This document shows positions 34,037 to 46,482 of a stretch of 64,000 nucleotides of DNA, one piece after another. The notes beneath the pieces are model-generated. The model made no database searches, was not told the DNA's origin, and saw only the letters and a program-made list of their open reading frames with translations. Location: NCBI GenBank assembly GCA_030280995.1, contig JASXTE010000001.1, positions 1,525,501-1,589,500 on the forward strand. Direction: 5' to 3'. Made by a program: the position numbers and the translations under genes. How positions within the stretch are numbered: the first letter of the stretch is position 1; each line of letters starts with the position of its first letter. Source of the stretch: Hemileia vastatrix. Lineage: Eukaryota > Basidiomycota > Pucciniomycetes > Pucciniales > Zaghouaniaceae.

Positions 34037-34289
34037 CTCATTGGATTCTCTTCCTTTTCAAGGAATATTTATCACTGACTCAATGTGTAAGACTGTGTTA
34101 AAAGAATTTATTTTAAATTTTCTTTCACCATTCATGCCAATTGTAAAATTATTATTAGCAGGGTCTGATTTCACACCAAATTTAGTCAGAATATAATTTC
34201 CAATGATAAAACAGCTACTACAATTTGTATTATCCATTACTAAAAAGTAACAAGTTACTGTAACATAACCATGTTGATGTTTAAAGAAA

Positions 34290-34520
34290 ACAGAAGCTTT
34301 TATCTACCAATGGGGTGTAGTACTGATTCAAAACCTCTCCAATTTTTACTTTGAAGGGGCTCAAGATTTGAATTATAATCACTATCAATTTTCTGTAATG
34401 TATTTGTAGAAACAACAGAACCAGCAGCTCCTGTGTCCAATACTATATTTACATTTTATCAAGAAATGATAGCTGGAACCGTGATAGGTGTCATTCTTAA
34501 GTTATCAGCTTGTATATCCT
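34290..34520 (-). pseudogene. Protease of Ty3 element 1
   Basis: A minus-strand frame has the retropepsin motif VLDTGAAGSVVSTNTL (Asp at about 34436), followed by a stop at about 34310. Two stops precede it (around 34458). Confidence 0.7.
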
Positions 34521-34729
34521 TAATGATTTAAGCATCCTCAAAATTCATCAAAGATTCATTTGAGTCCATATTTACTATTGGATTTTCAAAGATGGACAAA
34601 TCATCTTCCAACATACAGATTTCATTTTCATCAATATATGAGATATTAATGTCATAATCACTTGAATCTTTAATTTTTTCTGTTTCAATTTCAGATTCAT
34701 GTTGATTTTCAACAATATTTATATTTTTC

Positions 34730-37025
34730 TCACATTTGTGACCTTCAATACAAGGCTTATTACACTTATAACAAGTTTTAGTCTCATAATTTTTAGGTAC
34801 TACAGGTGCAGTAGGTTTTTTTTGGTATTTCCTGAAGGGTTTTTGATTTATGATTTTTCACAGGTTCATTACTTTGTTTATAAGTAGTGTACCTTGCTTC
34901 ATACTTATGGTTCAATAATATTTCATTACAAATATTAAAAAATTCAGAGTATTACTTAACCATTATTGTTCTAGCTACAACAATGTGACTGACAGATATA
35001 GGTAATTTATAAATTATTTTATCTTTCCATAAGTTAAAATCCATATTTGCCTCAATGGCTTTAAATATTTTATTTAAATTCATTAAAAACACCATAGGTT
35101 TGTCACAATTCAACGGATTATACCTAGATTTCTCATGTAATCTTTGCTGAGTGAGTCTGAATTTAGAACCTCCAAATTGTTTTCCAATCAGGTTTTTCCA
35201 TTCATCCCAAGAGTAATCTTTTCCCTCACTTAATACAGCTCCAAAACACAATAAAGCAACATCCTTAAATAAAGAAATCAATTTTGATGTTATTTCTTCA
35301 TCGGGTAACTTATATGAGAATGTTAAATTATTAATTCTTTGAATAAAATGCTGCCAAACAGAGCTGGCTTCCCCATCATAAGTTGGGTACTGTTTAATTT
35401 TTGGCCAGTTCTTCTGATTGGATTTACTCTCAAAAATCTTAGGTAGATTCAATAACTCATTCTCTCTGGATAGATGGTCTTGTATTTCCTCATGCACGGA
35501 TTTGTGACTTACATTTTTCTTCTCAGACTTGACACTTCTACCAGATGGTTTTACTTGTGGTGGCATTTGAAATGATTGAGATTCATTTTTGCAAATGAAA
35601 AGATTATTATTATACTGTGTATACTTATGATTATCATGATTCATTAGTAGATTAGAAGTTTCAATCTCAACTTTAGTTAATCTTTGTGACAGATCAGAGA
35701 CACTCTGATTTTTTAGTGCAAAAGATAACTTTGTTCTTGATTCATATTTTAATAAATGTGCTTCACACAATTTCTATAACTCACTGAATTTTTTTGAAAG
35801 GTCACTATTTTTAATACTTAAAGAATCATATTTAAGAGTTAGAGCCAAGTGTTCATTTTCTAATTCTTTATTTTTTGTTGCCAATTGAGAAATATTCAAT
35901 TTCAATGACAAAATTGTTTCACTCGTGAGCTTAATTGTCTGTTCCTCAAACTCAGTCATTCTATTCCATAATGCTGATACAATTCTATAGACAGCTGGGT
36001 TATTAAAATAATCCATGTCTTCCTTCCCACTTTCTTCACTATTTTTTGAATTTCTCATCTCACTAATAAGTGGTGGAAGCTGAGGGTTAACTTTTTTATT
36101 ACTGTAAATAGTACTATTGCTATTAACAAAAGATAAATAAGGTGTATCTACATCAAAACCTAATTTTCTTAAGTCCTCTACAATTTTCTGGACAGATTTC
36201 ACATCAATAAAATTATCTATATTGTAATCATTAGTATTGTGTTCAATCTGAGAGGGTAATCTACTTACCACGGAAAAGAGAAAGCCCTGTCTTTTGCCGC
36301 TTTTTCTTTCCTCTGTAGGGGTGAGCTGAGGTAGTCTGGTGAGGGGTGGATCCCTGTTGTGATTGTGGCTGGACCACTGCTGATGGAACCAATGCCACAT
36401 CCATTTCTCTACCAAGATCTTGTCCTGGACTGATTTGATCCTCCTTAGATAGGAGGTTGTTGATTTGGATTCTCTCCCTTTAAATCCGCCAAAGTTTGAT
36501 TCATTTGTTGAAGTCCCACCTTTCTGTTGTTTTGCAGCTGCTCTACCTCCTTTAGTATGGTAGATCTTGACTCCTCTAGTCTCAAAATGTGTTTTGCCAG
36601 ATGAGAAAGTTGATCCTGAAGAGGAGGCAAAGTCTTTTTTATTGTTATCTTTTTCAATAGGGTGTCCTTTTCCTCTATGCTCATTGCTTCTGGCTGTGGG
36701 GTTGATTTGGATTCTCTTCCTTTAAATCCGCCAAAGTTTGATTCATTTGTTGAAGTCCCACCTTTCTGTTGTTTTGCAGCTGCTCTACATCCTTTAGTAT
36801 GGTAGATCTTGACTCCTCTAGTCTCAAAATGTGTTTTTCCAGATGAGAAAGTTGATCCTGAAGAGGAGGCAAAGTCTTTTTTATTGTTATCTTTTTCAAT
36901 AGGGTGTCCTTTTCCTCTATGCTCATTGCTTCTGGCTGTGGGTAGTGTCCTGGAACAGTGTTTTTAGTTTTAGGCCTGGTATTAAAAGCAGGTTTATCAC
37001 TAAAATTGTCTTGCGGAGCACTCAT
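34730..37025 (-). pseudogene. Gag of Ty3 element 1
   Basis: Begins at ATG 37025 (MSAPQDNFSDKPAFNTRPKT), with a coiled-coil segment (HLEKHILRLEESRSTILKD). A 242-bp tandem duplication shifts the frame. The central and C-terminal parts run from 36415 to 34952, split by one stop at 35774-35776; they include YDGEASSVWQHFIQRINNL and KLISLFKDVALLCFGAVL, the usual capsid-like block. A zinc-finger CYKCNKPCIEGHKC follows at about 34735-34780 after a frame break. Confidence 0.8.
36459..36942 (-). repeat. 242-bp tandem duplication in gag
   Basis: 36459-36700 and 36701-36942 are nearly identical. The length is not a multiple of three, so the duplication itself breaks the gag frame. It explains the two open frames that share MSIEEKDTLLKKITIKKTLP. 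Confidence 0.9.
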
Positions 37026-37535
37026 TAGGACTTTGGATAAATATTCTTAACATCTACAAAAGAGAAAACCTATATGGTAATTAGTAAACAAAAATTATTA
37101 GCAGTATAATTACTAATAAAAGCACTGGAGTTTACCTTGAATTTATATCTTTATTTATTTAAATAAAATATAAGAAAAATTCAAAAAAATATGTTAAAAA
37201 TTAATTAATAAGATTAAATAAAAATTAATAAGGGTGAATAATTAGCTTACCAAGCTTCAACCAAATACCAATTAAATTGGGTGTTGTATTGGTGTCCAAA
37301 TAGCAAGTGAAATTGGGTTTATATTGGGTACAGTTACTACTGTAAATACCTAATCTTTATTATAAAAAATTAGTACAATTATTATAAGGGTTATTTTCTG
37401 CAATCACTGAGTTATTATTACCCACTAATTTTCTGAGACCCAAATATTTGGTTTTTTTTGAGATATACTACAGTAAAAATCACATCCTAAGGCATATACT
37501 AACTAATAAGTAATAATTAAGGAAAGACCCCCAAT

Positions 37536-38718
37536 TGTCAGCGTGTGCTAGTATCTAAGTATGATTTAATAGTAAATATTAATGGTCCTACTATTTATTG
37601 TTAAATTATTTAGTGATTAAACCTTAGGGAAAGATTAATAAAATAGTTATTCTCAATGTAAACTCACAATACTTGGATTTTATGTGTGCTAGTGGTGGAA
37701 AATAGATAAATAAAATATAACTATAGCTTATATAAAGATAATATCAATTTAAAAATGCTTTGTAATATATTTATATATAATAATAATTGTTTTATAGTGT
37801 TTATTTAATGTGTAGTAATTAAGTGAAGTCTAATAACCTATCAAATCCTCCCTTACTTATACCAAAATCGACTGGAGTGCACAGACCTTCAATCCAGATG
37901 ATGTTGCCACTATCCCCAAAAAAACAGCACTTTCAGGCCCTATCACCTCCCCATGGCGTCCACTTCAAGCAGATTCAACACCCAGACCTCCAGTAAGGAC
38001 CCTCCATCACAATTAATGATACCACAGACCCATACCATAAATAGAATAAACATATAAAAGTGGATACCATAAAGAAACAGGTAAAATAACTCATCCAAAG
38101 AGTATATAATGAAGCCCAAAGCATATAAAAGAGCCAAATTAACGTTACAAGCCCCAAATAACATCTCCAAGAATCCATATTAACCCAGTAATGATATTCC
38201 AACCCATAAATCTATGAAAATCAATCAAAGGAAGCAGATTAAGTTGTCCAAACTGGATATATGTGCCTGAAATAGGTGTATATGCTTATGTAGGCGTTGT
38301 GAGTCAACTTAATATATCTATATAACCTAAAATAAGCAGAAAAATAAAGGTTATAGGCTATTAAGAGGTTAAAACCCACTTATAGACTTAAATAAACATA
38401 ATAAAACTACATATTTCACAGAATATGAGGTTTATGTATAAATATAAGCTTATTTATGTCTAATATTACTTAATATTACTTAAGGTAAGTATATTATGAC
38501 TCCATAAACACCTTAATAAGTATTATTAGGTTATGGATAATCTATTTAAACTACTTTAAGTCATATAATACTGTAATAATTATATATATATGTATTATAA
38601 CCATATAAAAAAGTATTTTAACTTTATTTTTAAGCTATAATCTTAATGTAATTAAAGTTTTCTTATTTTAAACATAATAATTACTCAGTCCTGGGGATAC
38701 CTAGGCTGAAAAAACAAA
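37536..38718 (-). repeat. 5' LTR of Ty3 element 1
   Basis: Starts TGTCAGCGTGTGCTAG on the plus strand and ends near CTAGGCTGAAAAAACAAA, just before AAGAA. Closely similar to the left LTR. Frames inside it are not genes. Confidence 0.88.
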
Positions 38719-39405
38719 AAGAAGCTAATAGAGTCTCATTCACATCTTCTTTTGGTGGTTTGGAGTTGTATTCTTGTGGTGGGAAGTCAAGTGGGGATTG
38801 CTTGGCTGGTGTGTATAATGTGGAAGCAGGAAATGTGGGAAGGCCTAATATCAGCTTTCAGGCACAACCAAAGCCTAAGGATTTAAAGTGGATCCTAAGT
38901 TGAGTTCAGCTAGGAAGAAGTACAGCAAAGAGGAGCTGTATAAAATGCAGAAGGGTATGGCTAATATGGGCCCCATGTTTTTGGAGCATTGGACATGAAT
39001 GGTGAGCCAATGCCTATGGAGGATGATTCTGACTCTGTTGAGGATTTCCCTTTAGCTTCATTGCAAAATCCTACTTCAGTTAGAGGTTCTGGTGAGGGAT
39101 CTGGTTTGATTCATGTTGATGGTAAATCTGTTGGTGGTTCTGGTCCTCAAGAATCATCCAGGACCAAGGTGGTGAAGACAAGGGCTAACTTTGAGAGGCC
39201 AGTTAATTCTGGTTAAGTTAATGTTATGGAATATGTGCTGGATAGGATGAATCAGTGTCAGGTTTCCCTTACTTATGGGGAGTTGTATGCAATCAGTCCT
39301 AGGTTGGATGATAGACAAAAGAAGTTGTTGACCAGGAGAAGCGTTTCTTCTGGGGAGGTTGAATACATATGTGAATTTGCTAAAAGGTTTGATTAAGGGC
39401 TGGAA

Positions 39406-39795
39406 ATGTATTTTTCTGCTCCTCTGGGCTATTCCAATGTCATCCTGAATGGTAGGGAGGCTAAGGCATTGGTGGATTCAGGTTCTCATATTAACCTGAT
39501 TTCTTTGTATGAGGTCACTCATTTGGGCCTCCCCATCAAGACTGGTATTGGTGGAGGTCTAAGAGGGATTGATGTCCATGTTACTGAATCAGTGGTAAAA
39601 TATGTATGTGTCAAATTAGATGTTGGTTGAGCCTCAGGGAAGGTTCATTTTTACATTTCCAAGGGGGAAGTAAAATAAGTGTTGGCTGGTCCATTCTTGA
39701 TGGGTTTTCAAGAAAAAATTGATTATCAGTTTGATGGGGGAATCAGTTTGGAGTTAACTGGTTTAGATGAAAGAAAACTTCACATGAGGTCATCA
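39406..39795 (+). pseudogene. Protease region of the plus-strand Ty3 element
   Basis: MYFSAPLGYSNVILNGREAK is followed by ALVDSGSHINLISLYEV, the D-S-G aspartic protease motif, then GLPIKTGIGGGLRGIDVHV and, past stops at 39628 and 39676, PFLMGFQEKIDYQFDGG. The order and motif are those of basidiomycete Ty3 proteases. An upstream piece at 38989-39216 (Ser/Gly-rich) belongs to the same polyprotein. Confidence 0.75.
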
Positions 39796-40189
39796 TCCCC
39801 AGGAGAGGATGGTTGGGAGACCAGGCCTGGCTTGTCATCAATGTGCCAGTGTATGGAGTGTTGCAGGAAAAGAAGAGATGTGGGTGCTGCCTCTGGTTTT
39901 TTGGAGTGTGGCTCAGGCTCTAGTAAGAGTCTGTCTTTTTTATAATAATTAGGGCTGATCACCCTAATTCTGCAACCTATCCCCGAAATGAGGAAATCCC
40001 AGGTTGTAGTAGGTCAGCCCCCTTGGAGATATACCAAGTGAATTTTCAACTTTCTCTTTTTAATGATTTTATTCTCTGCAAGTATTATTTAAGTTTTTAT
40101 TCAAGTCTCTTTTCTCTCTCAAGATTCTCAATTATTTTTATTCAAGTTTAAGAAAAAGATTGGTTAAATATCTTTATTGAAAGATATGA

Positions 40190-40780
40190 GGAAAATCTTT
40201 GGAGGGGTGAGATTGGGTTCTAATAGTAAGTCCTCCCAATTTTGCACCACTATGGTTTCTTCTACACCTTTCAAAAACATTACCTTGGCCACAACTGTGA
40301 GCATTGGTGGAACCCTTGGTTATTTTTGTAGGTCAGAAGAAAACTTAAGAAAAGAAGAAAAAAATTTCAAGATAATTAAAGATAACCAAAAAAAAAACTG
40401 AAGATAATGAAGAAAGAAAATAAAATCAATTTTTGTGAAGATCAGCAAGATCAAGGTTTGTTCCTCCAGCATGAGGTTAAACTGCACAATTTTAGTGGGC
40501 TTGATTCTGAAGATGGTTTAGGCCTCCAGCATGAGGTTAAAATGCACAATTTTTGAAGATGTGATTCTGTGGAGGAATAAAGATTTTAAGAGTTGGAATA
40601 TTTGAGTGAAGATGATGATGCAGATGTGAGGAAAATATTTGGAGTGGTGATATTGGGGTCTAATAGTAATTCCTTCCAATTGTGCACTGCTAGGGCTCTT
40701 CTACATCTTACAAAAACATTACCTTGTCCACACATGTAAGCAATGGGGAAACCCTTGGTTTTTGTTCTTGGTCTGGTAAA
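40190..40780 (+). repeat. Diverged duplication of ~440-bp period between protease and RT
   Basis: About 40190-40340 and 40630-40780 share AGGAAAATCTTTGGAG, GGTCTAATAGTAA, AAAACATTACCTTG and GGAAACCCTTGGTTTTTGT-like blocks. Between them a 57-bp repeat (CCTCCAGCATGAGGTTAAA) occurs twice at 40464 and 40520. No domain recognised. Confidence 0.65.
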
Positions 40781-41102
40781 AAAGAATTTCTGAAGATTCC
40801 TCAAGTTGAAGGTGGAGAAGCAAAATATAAGAAGGTAGCTAAGAAGATTAGACCTGTCAATAAGCCTATGCCTGTGGGTTTTAAACCTCCTGTGAAGAGA
40901 CCTCTGTTGTCAAGAGATCCATACTGTACTATTAGGTGAAGAATCCTCCTGATTTTGCGGGAAATATTAGAGTGACTGTGGAAAGGTTATAAGTTGTTAA
41001 TTTTGGTCCTTATGGGTGGTTTTCTGAACAGGAAAAGAATTTGTTGTTGCATGTTATTGTGCTAAGAGAGAATGCTGTGGAATTTTTAGAGGAGGAAAGG
41101 GG

Positions 41103-42630
41103 GTGTTGAAACATTCTTATGGGGAACCTTACTTGATTCCTGTGGTTTGTCATGAAGATTGGCAAATCAAACCTATTCCAATTCCAGCTACTATCAGAGA
41201 TGATTTTGTAGAGATTGTCAGGGAAAGGGTCAGGAATGGGTTATATGTATGGTCAACATCCAGTTATTCAAGTCCTGTTTTCTGTGTGAAAAAAATGGGA
41301 AGTTAAGAGTGGTTCATGATATTCGAGCTTTGAATAGAGTCACTATCAAAGATGCTGGTATGCCTCCAAGTGCAGAGAATTTTGTTGAAGCTTTTAATGT
41401 AAGAGTTTGTTATGGTTTGAGTGATATTATGGGTGGTTATGATGAGAGTGAACTTCATGTGTATTCAAGGCCTCTCACAACTTTTGAGACTCCTTTGGGA
41501 AGATTTCAGCTCACAAGGTTGCCTCAAGGAGAAACAAATTCAGTGGCATTTTATCAAGCCCAAATGACTTGGGGTTTTCAGGATGAGGTTCCTACTCATG
41601 CTGGAATTTTTATTGATTATGGTGGAATTAAAGGACTATCCACTGATTATGGTAATGTGGTGTAGCAAGAAAATCCTGGTATAAGGAGGCTTGTTTAGGA
41701 ATATGCAATAACTCTAGAGAAAGTGTTGTTTAGGATTGAAGAGGCTAGTTTGACCTTATCTGGGTCAAATATTTGCTGTTGTGTTCTTGCTCTGGAAATT
41801 ATGGGTTATGTAGTGTGTAAAGAGGGAAGGATTATGTAAAAGAAGAAAATTAATAAAGTCAAGTCATGACCCACACCTAAAAATACTACTGAAGTCAGGG
41901 GATTTTTGGGAGTGTGTATGTATGTTAGGATTTTTATTACAGATTTTTCTTTTTTGGCTTCACCTTTAAGGAAGCTGACAAGAAAAGATGCACACTGGGA
42001 ATGGACTGAAGAGTGTGAAGCAGCTTTTCAGAAGTTGAAAAAGGTGGTAGGTGAAGATATTATTCTTGAAAAGTTGGATTATGGTGTTGGTGCTGGAAAA
42101 TTTATCTGGAAGTTTACTCAAGCTATATTGCTTCTGGTGCTGTTTTTTCTCAGGAAGATAAAACTGGGAGGGTCAGGCCATTAAGGTATGAGTAAGTGGT
42201 GCTTAATGAGGTGGAATCTAGGTATTCTCAGCCTAAGTTAGATTTGTGTGGGGTAGCTAAAATCTTGAAGAAGCTACAGGTTGTTTTGTGGGGTCAGCAT
42301 TTTGAGCTGCAGGTGGATGCAAAATAATGTTTTGGATGATCAAAACACCTAGTATTCCAAATTCTCCAATAAATATGTGGGTAGCATTTATTCACAAATT
42401 TTTTTTTGACCTGGTTCATAGACAAGATAAAACTTTTACTATTCATGATGGGTTATCAAGGAGAACACCTACAGATGAAGATTCTGATTCTGAAGAATTT
42501 GATGAAGATGTTCCAGTGGTTAGGGCTGGCACAAAAGGTGCTGAAGATTTTTCTACCCTACCCCATGAAGTTAAACTGGCTGGATCTGATCTTGATTCTG
42601 GTGATCAGGATTTTTTTTCTTGTTGAAGTA
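41103..42630 (+). pseudogene. Reverse transcriptase and RNase H of the plus-strand Ty3 element
   Basis: RT blocks: PIPATIRDDFVEIVRERVRN, SPVFCVKK then KLRVVHDIRALNRVTIKDAG with a one-base shift between them, YGLSDIMGGYDE, FQLTRLPQGETNSVAFYQAQ, and the active site GIFIDYGGIKG. The last would be FIDDGGIKG in the related elements I recall, so the second catalytic Asp has become Tyr. RNase H continues in another frame at about 42115-42320 (RYSQPKLDLCGVAKILKKLQ, WGQHFELQVDAK) and FTIHDGLSRRTP at 42438. Several stops. Confidence 0.8.
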
Positions 42631-42762
42631 GGGGATGTTGTTTGGGATGGCTCAAATTTAGAAAATTGTGTTTTTGTTGTTACACTGGATTCTCAAAAAA
42701 TGCAGTGGAAAGAGAAGGATGTGCCAAAATTTAAAGATTAGTGTCCTGGATGGGCTTTTCGA

Positions 42763-44929
42763 TTGGCACATGTGTATACTGGTGATTTTGATGATAGAGT
42801 CGTGTCCTTTGATGTTATTTTGTTCAATTTTGAAGATGAGACCTTGGGTAAGTCTGGGTTTTATTTTTTTATGGTGGAATATATATTGACCTTGGAGAGG
42901 CCAGATAATTGTAATGATGACACTTGGCTAGCAATCAAGAAGAAGAGTCCTGGATTTTATGTGTCAGGGAGAAGGTTGAAAAGGAGGAAGCATGCAAATC
43001 CTCAGGTTGTGGTGACTCAGAAAAAGGGCCAACAGGTGATGTTGAAGTCTTTTCATGAAGACCTTGGTCATAGATGCTTTGGGGAGACTTACAGAAAAGT
43101 AGCAAGCAGATTGTGGTGGCCTGGTATGAAGTTGGCTGTGTAGGTTTGGGTCCAAAATTGTGAAGAGTGTAAAAGAAGAAGTCACTTGAAACCAAAAGAA
43201 ATTGGTCATGCTACTGGTGAATCAACTGTCTTTGTAAGAATCAGTCTGGATGCTGTACAAATTAAAGAGGGCAGGTATAAATATTTGATTGTTTAAAGGA
43301 ATTATTTGTCTGATTGGGTTGAGGCTGTGCCTCTGGTAAATTTGACTACTAAAAATGTGGCACAGTTTTTGAAAAAGGAATGGTTCTATAGATATGGATT
43401 AATGAAGTTGGTTACTGTTGATGGTTGGAAAGAATTTGGGGCAGAATTAAAAGAAGCTATAGCTAGCATTGGCCCAAAAGTTAGAGTAGCTATGCCTTAT
43501 TATGCTGAAGCTGAAGGTATGGTTGAAAGAGTTCATCAATTTATCAAGAATTCTTTGGTGAAAATGTGTGGAGAAAGTGCTGAAAAGTGGAGGCATTATT
43601 TACCTTTGGTGTTGTTTGCTAATAGGATCACTGTGAAAAGGAAAACTGGCTATTTGTCAGCCAGGCTACTAGACTTACCCAGTGAAATAATTAATTATTT
43701 ACTGGATGAAGCCGCACCTTATCATTTTAATTATTATTTAATTATAATTTAGTTACATTAAAATTAGTTATAATAAATTAACTAATTACAGAATGATAAA
43801 ATTAAATAAATAATTAAAATTAAAATATAAAATTGTCCCTTATATTTTTCTCTAACACCGTGCTCATTTGACAGGTTGGAAAAAAAAATAAAAATTTATA
43901 TTAAAAAATAGATATTAAGTTAAAATAAGATTTTAATATTCAAATAATATTAAATATATACAAAAAATTCAAATTTCTTATTTAGAATTGACTTCTACAG
44001 TAAATATTAAATAAATTGATGTATTTCTGACATACTCTGTAAATACATCTTTTTGACGCCTTCTTTTTAGAATAACTTTATTATTTGAAAATACTCCTTC
44101 TGGAATATTCTATTCTCTCTCTCATACTACTGTTTTTAGAATTTGATTTCCGTGCTTTGTCTCTCCTTTGCCTATATAAGGCCTCTCTTTTTGTTGTCTT
44201 TTGATCATTCCATTACTACATTACTTTATAGCAACAATAACAAACCAAACACTTATTCTTATAATCTATAGCATTAGTATTTACAATACGTAACTCTAAT
44301 ATATAATTTATATCAATATTTTAATCATACCTCTTTTAAATTGAGTAAAATAATCATCCTAGATTTAAGAGATACGTACAAATTTGTTGAGAGTCCATTT
44401 AAACCTTCAAAATCCTCGTAAAAACTTCATACCAATCTTCTAGACCAAAAGTGTACCTTGACACTATTACTCTTATGAGTTAATTTTTGGGAAGAAGGAA
44501 GTTTTACCAGTGGACATGGTAGCTGTGTCTTATCTTAGGATTAATTGAAATGAGGTGCACTCAACAGAAAATTTTCTCTGTGCTAGGATGCAACGGTTGG
44601 AATGTAAAGAAGAATGTCAGGAGAAGGCATACTCTAGAATGATGAAGATAAGAAATAAATCAGTCAGATATTGGGAAAATAAGTTAGCTCATAGACTTAA
44701 GAATCCCTTAAAGCCTGGTTGTTTTGTGTTAGTTTATAATAGAAGTTTGGAGAGACAGTGGGGAAAAATATTTGTTGACAGATGGAATGGACCTCAAAGA
44801 ATCAGATCTCACGTATCTTGAGGTTCTTATGTTGTGGAAGAGTTGTATGGTGCAGTCTTAAAGAAAAGGGTGGCTTTAGATCAAGTGAAGAGGTTTTATT
44901 CTAGAGGCACAAGATATAAAAATGACTGA
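42763..44929 (+). pseudogene. Integrase of the plus-strand Ty3 element, split by a solo LTR
   Basis: HEDLGH and CEECKRR give the HHCC zinc motif; the catalytic core has ISLDAVQIKEGRYKYLIV (first Asp), TVDGWKEFGAEL (second Asp) and EAEGMVERVHQFIK (Glu). The frame runs through KRKTGY at 43653 and resumes exactly after the solo LTR at 44464 with SYELIFGKKEVLPVDMVAVS, then ENKLAHRLKNPLKPGCFVLV and a C-terminal GSYVVEELYGAVLKK. Stops at about 43141, 43296 and 44819. TSD copy CTATT encodes the overlap. Confidence 0.85.
43655..44463 (+). mobile_element. Solo LTR of the 0.81-kb Ty3 family
   Basis: 809 bp with TGTCAGCC start and TTGACA end, flanked by CTATT at 43650-43654 and 44464-44468. It matches the LTR at 59517-60324, read in reverse. 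Removing it with one CTATT joins the integrase frame. Confidence 0.95.
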
Positions 44930-46206
44930 CTTTGAAATGAGGATAAATTATGGACCATTCTTATAATTTTTGATTTATTTTTCTGCAGAGGATATTTTGT
45001 GTTGGAAACTTTTTGTTAGAGGTATCCATGGGTGGGAATATAGATTTGATCTTGGAAAGTGTAGAGGTAACTGATGGGATGGCTGCTCTATCAGCATTTA
45101 CCCAAGATTGTCTGTTTCAAACCCTTTCTCTTAATTTGATTAAACACTAGTTTTAGTTTCTTTTCACAGGCTTTTTTAGCCCCCTATGACCTTAAACTTG
45201 TTTATCTTTGGTCTTCAAGTGCTGGAATCTTCATTATTAATAGTTTTTTTGGGTTTATTGTGTTGGATGTTGTTGATGTTATAAGGTACCCAGAGGGGGC
45301 TTCAAGATTTGATTTTGGCAAGTGATGGGGTAACTGATGAGCTGGCTTCTCTGTAGAAAAGTTATTCCATAATTTCTGTTTCAAGTCTTTTGTTTGTCCT
45401 AGTTGAATTCTATTTCTATTTTTGTCATGCAGTTTTTTAGTCCTTTTTGACTTTAAACTGGCATGGACTGGGTCTTTAATCTTTGTTTTCTTTGGAATGG
45501 TGGTGGATCAATAATAGTCTCCCATCATTTTTACTTATTTGAGGGAGCCCACCCAGTTATCTTTTCTTTGGACTGGACTTGACCTTGGATTTCTCTTATT
45601 TTTTATTTTATGTTATGTGTTTATCAATGTGGTTTTAGAATATTTAATTTTTTTCTCTTTTTTTCTTTTCATTTTTTATAGGAGTTTATTAGATAGAAAG
45701 GCATAAAATTACAAAAATCAAAAAATATATATTTGGTGTCACTACATCAGGGTCACCTGGATGAGGGGAAGCATTGACGGGGAAAGGCTTATCAATTAGC
45801 TGGGCAATGCTTTTTTTCTTTTTCATCATAATTCTTATTATTATTATTATTTAGCAGTCTCTTTTATTATATTTTTCATTTTTCATTTTCAATGTTTTTT
45901 ATATTTTATTTTAGTTAAAATATTCAAAAATAATTTAAAGGTGTATCCACATCTAGGTGCACTTGGATGTGGGTAAGATATCAGGGAATCAGCTCATCAA
46001 CAGGCTAGGGGATACCATTTGTATTTATCATTTATTTTATTTTATTATTATTCATTTTATTTTCTCAGCTCTCATACTAATTTTTTGGGCATTATGGTTT
46101 TAATTCTTTTCAGCTTTTTTTTAGTATGTTAGTAGTTATAAGTAGTAATCAGTACTGTGAATAAAAAATGAAAAAATAAAAAAAAATAAAAAATAAAAAT
46201 AGAAAT
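44930..46206. other. Non-coding 3' part of the plus-strand Ty3 element
   Basis: No coding frame. A 38-bp phrase beginning GGGGTAACTGATGAGCTGGC occurs at about 45329 and again at about 49709, and a related form at about 45067, so the region contains diverged internal repeats. Confidence 0.5.
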
Positions 46207-46428
46207 TAAAATAAAAATAAAAATAAAAATAAAAATAAAAATAAAAATAAAAATAAAAATAAAAATAAAAATAAAAATAAAAATAAAAATAAAAATAAAA
46301 ATAAAAATAAAAATAAAAATAAAAATAAAAATAAAAATAAAAATAAAAATAAAAATAAAAATAAAAATAAAAATAAAAATAAAAATAAAAATAAAAATAA
46401 AAATAAAAATAAAAATAAAAATAAAAAT
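46207..46428. repeat. (TAAAAA)n microsatellite
   Basis: About 36 nearly perfect hexamers over 220 bp, preceded by impure A-rich sequence from about 46160. Confidence 0.95.
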
Positions 46429-46482
46429 ATTTTTTTAATTGCTTATTATTAATTGTTTCCTTTATTTTCTGTTTTCAAAAAT

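Larger units (their letters stand above)
29649..38718 (-). mobile_element. Ty3-type LTR retrotransposon 1 (minus strand), nested in the plus-strand element
   Basis: LTRs of about 1180 bp at both ends, with gag, protease, RT, RNase H and integrase on the minus strand between them. AAGAA flanks both sides (29644-29648 and 38719-38723), and joining the flanks through one copy of AAGAA restores an open frame in the host gag. A purine-rich tract (GTGAGGGAG on the minus strand) precedes the 3' LTR. The right LTR ends irregularly with an extra A-rich stretch. Coding regions have scattered stops. Confidence 0.9.

Noticed and set aside
37943..38170. Conserved open frame found three times (23518, 30078, 37943)
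   Set aside because: All three lie at the same place in copies of one LTR; conservation reflects recent LTR copies, not coding.
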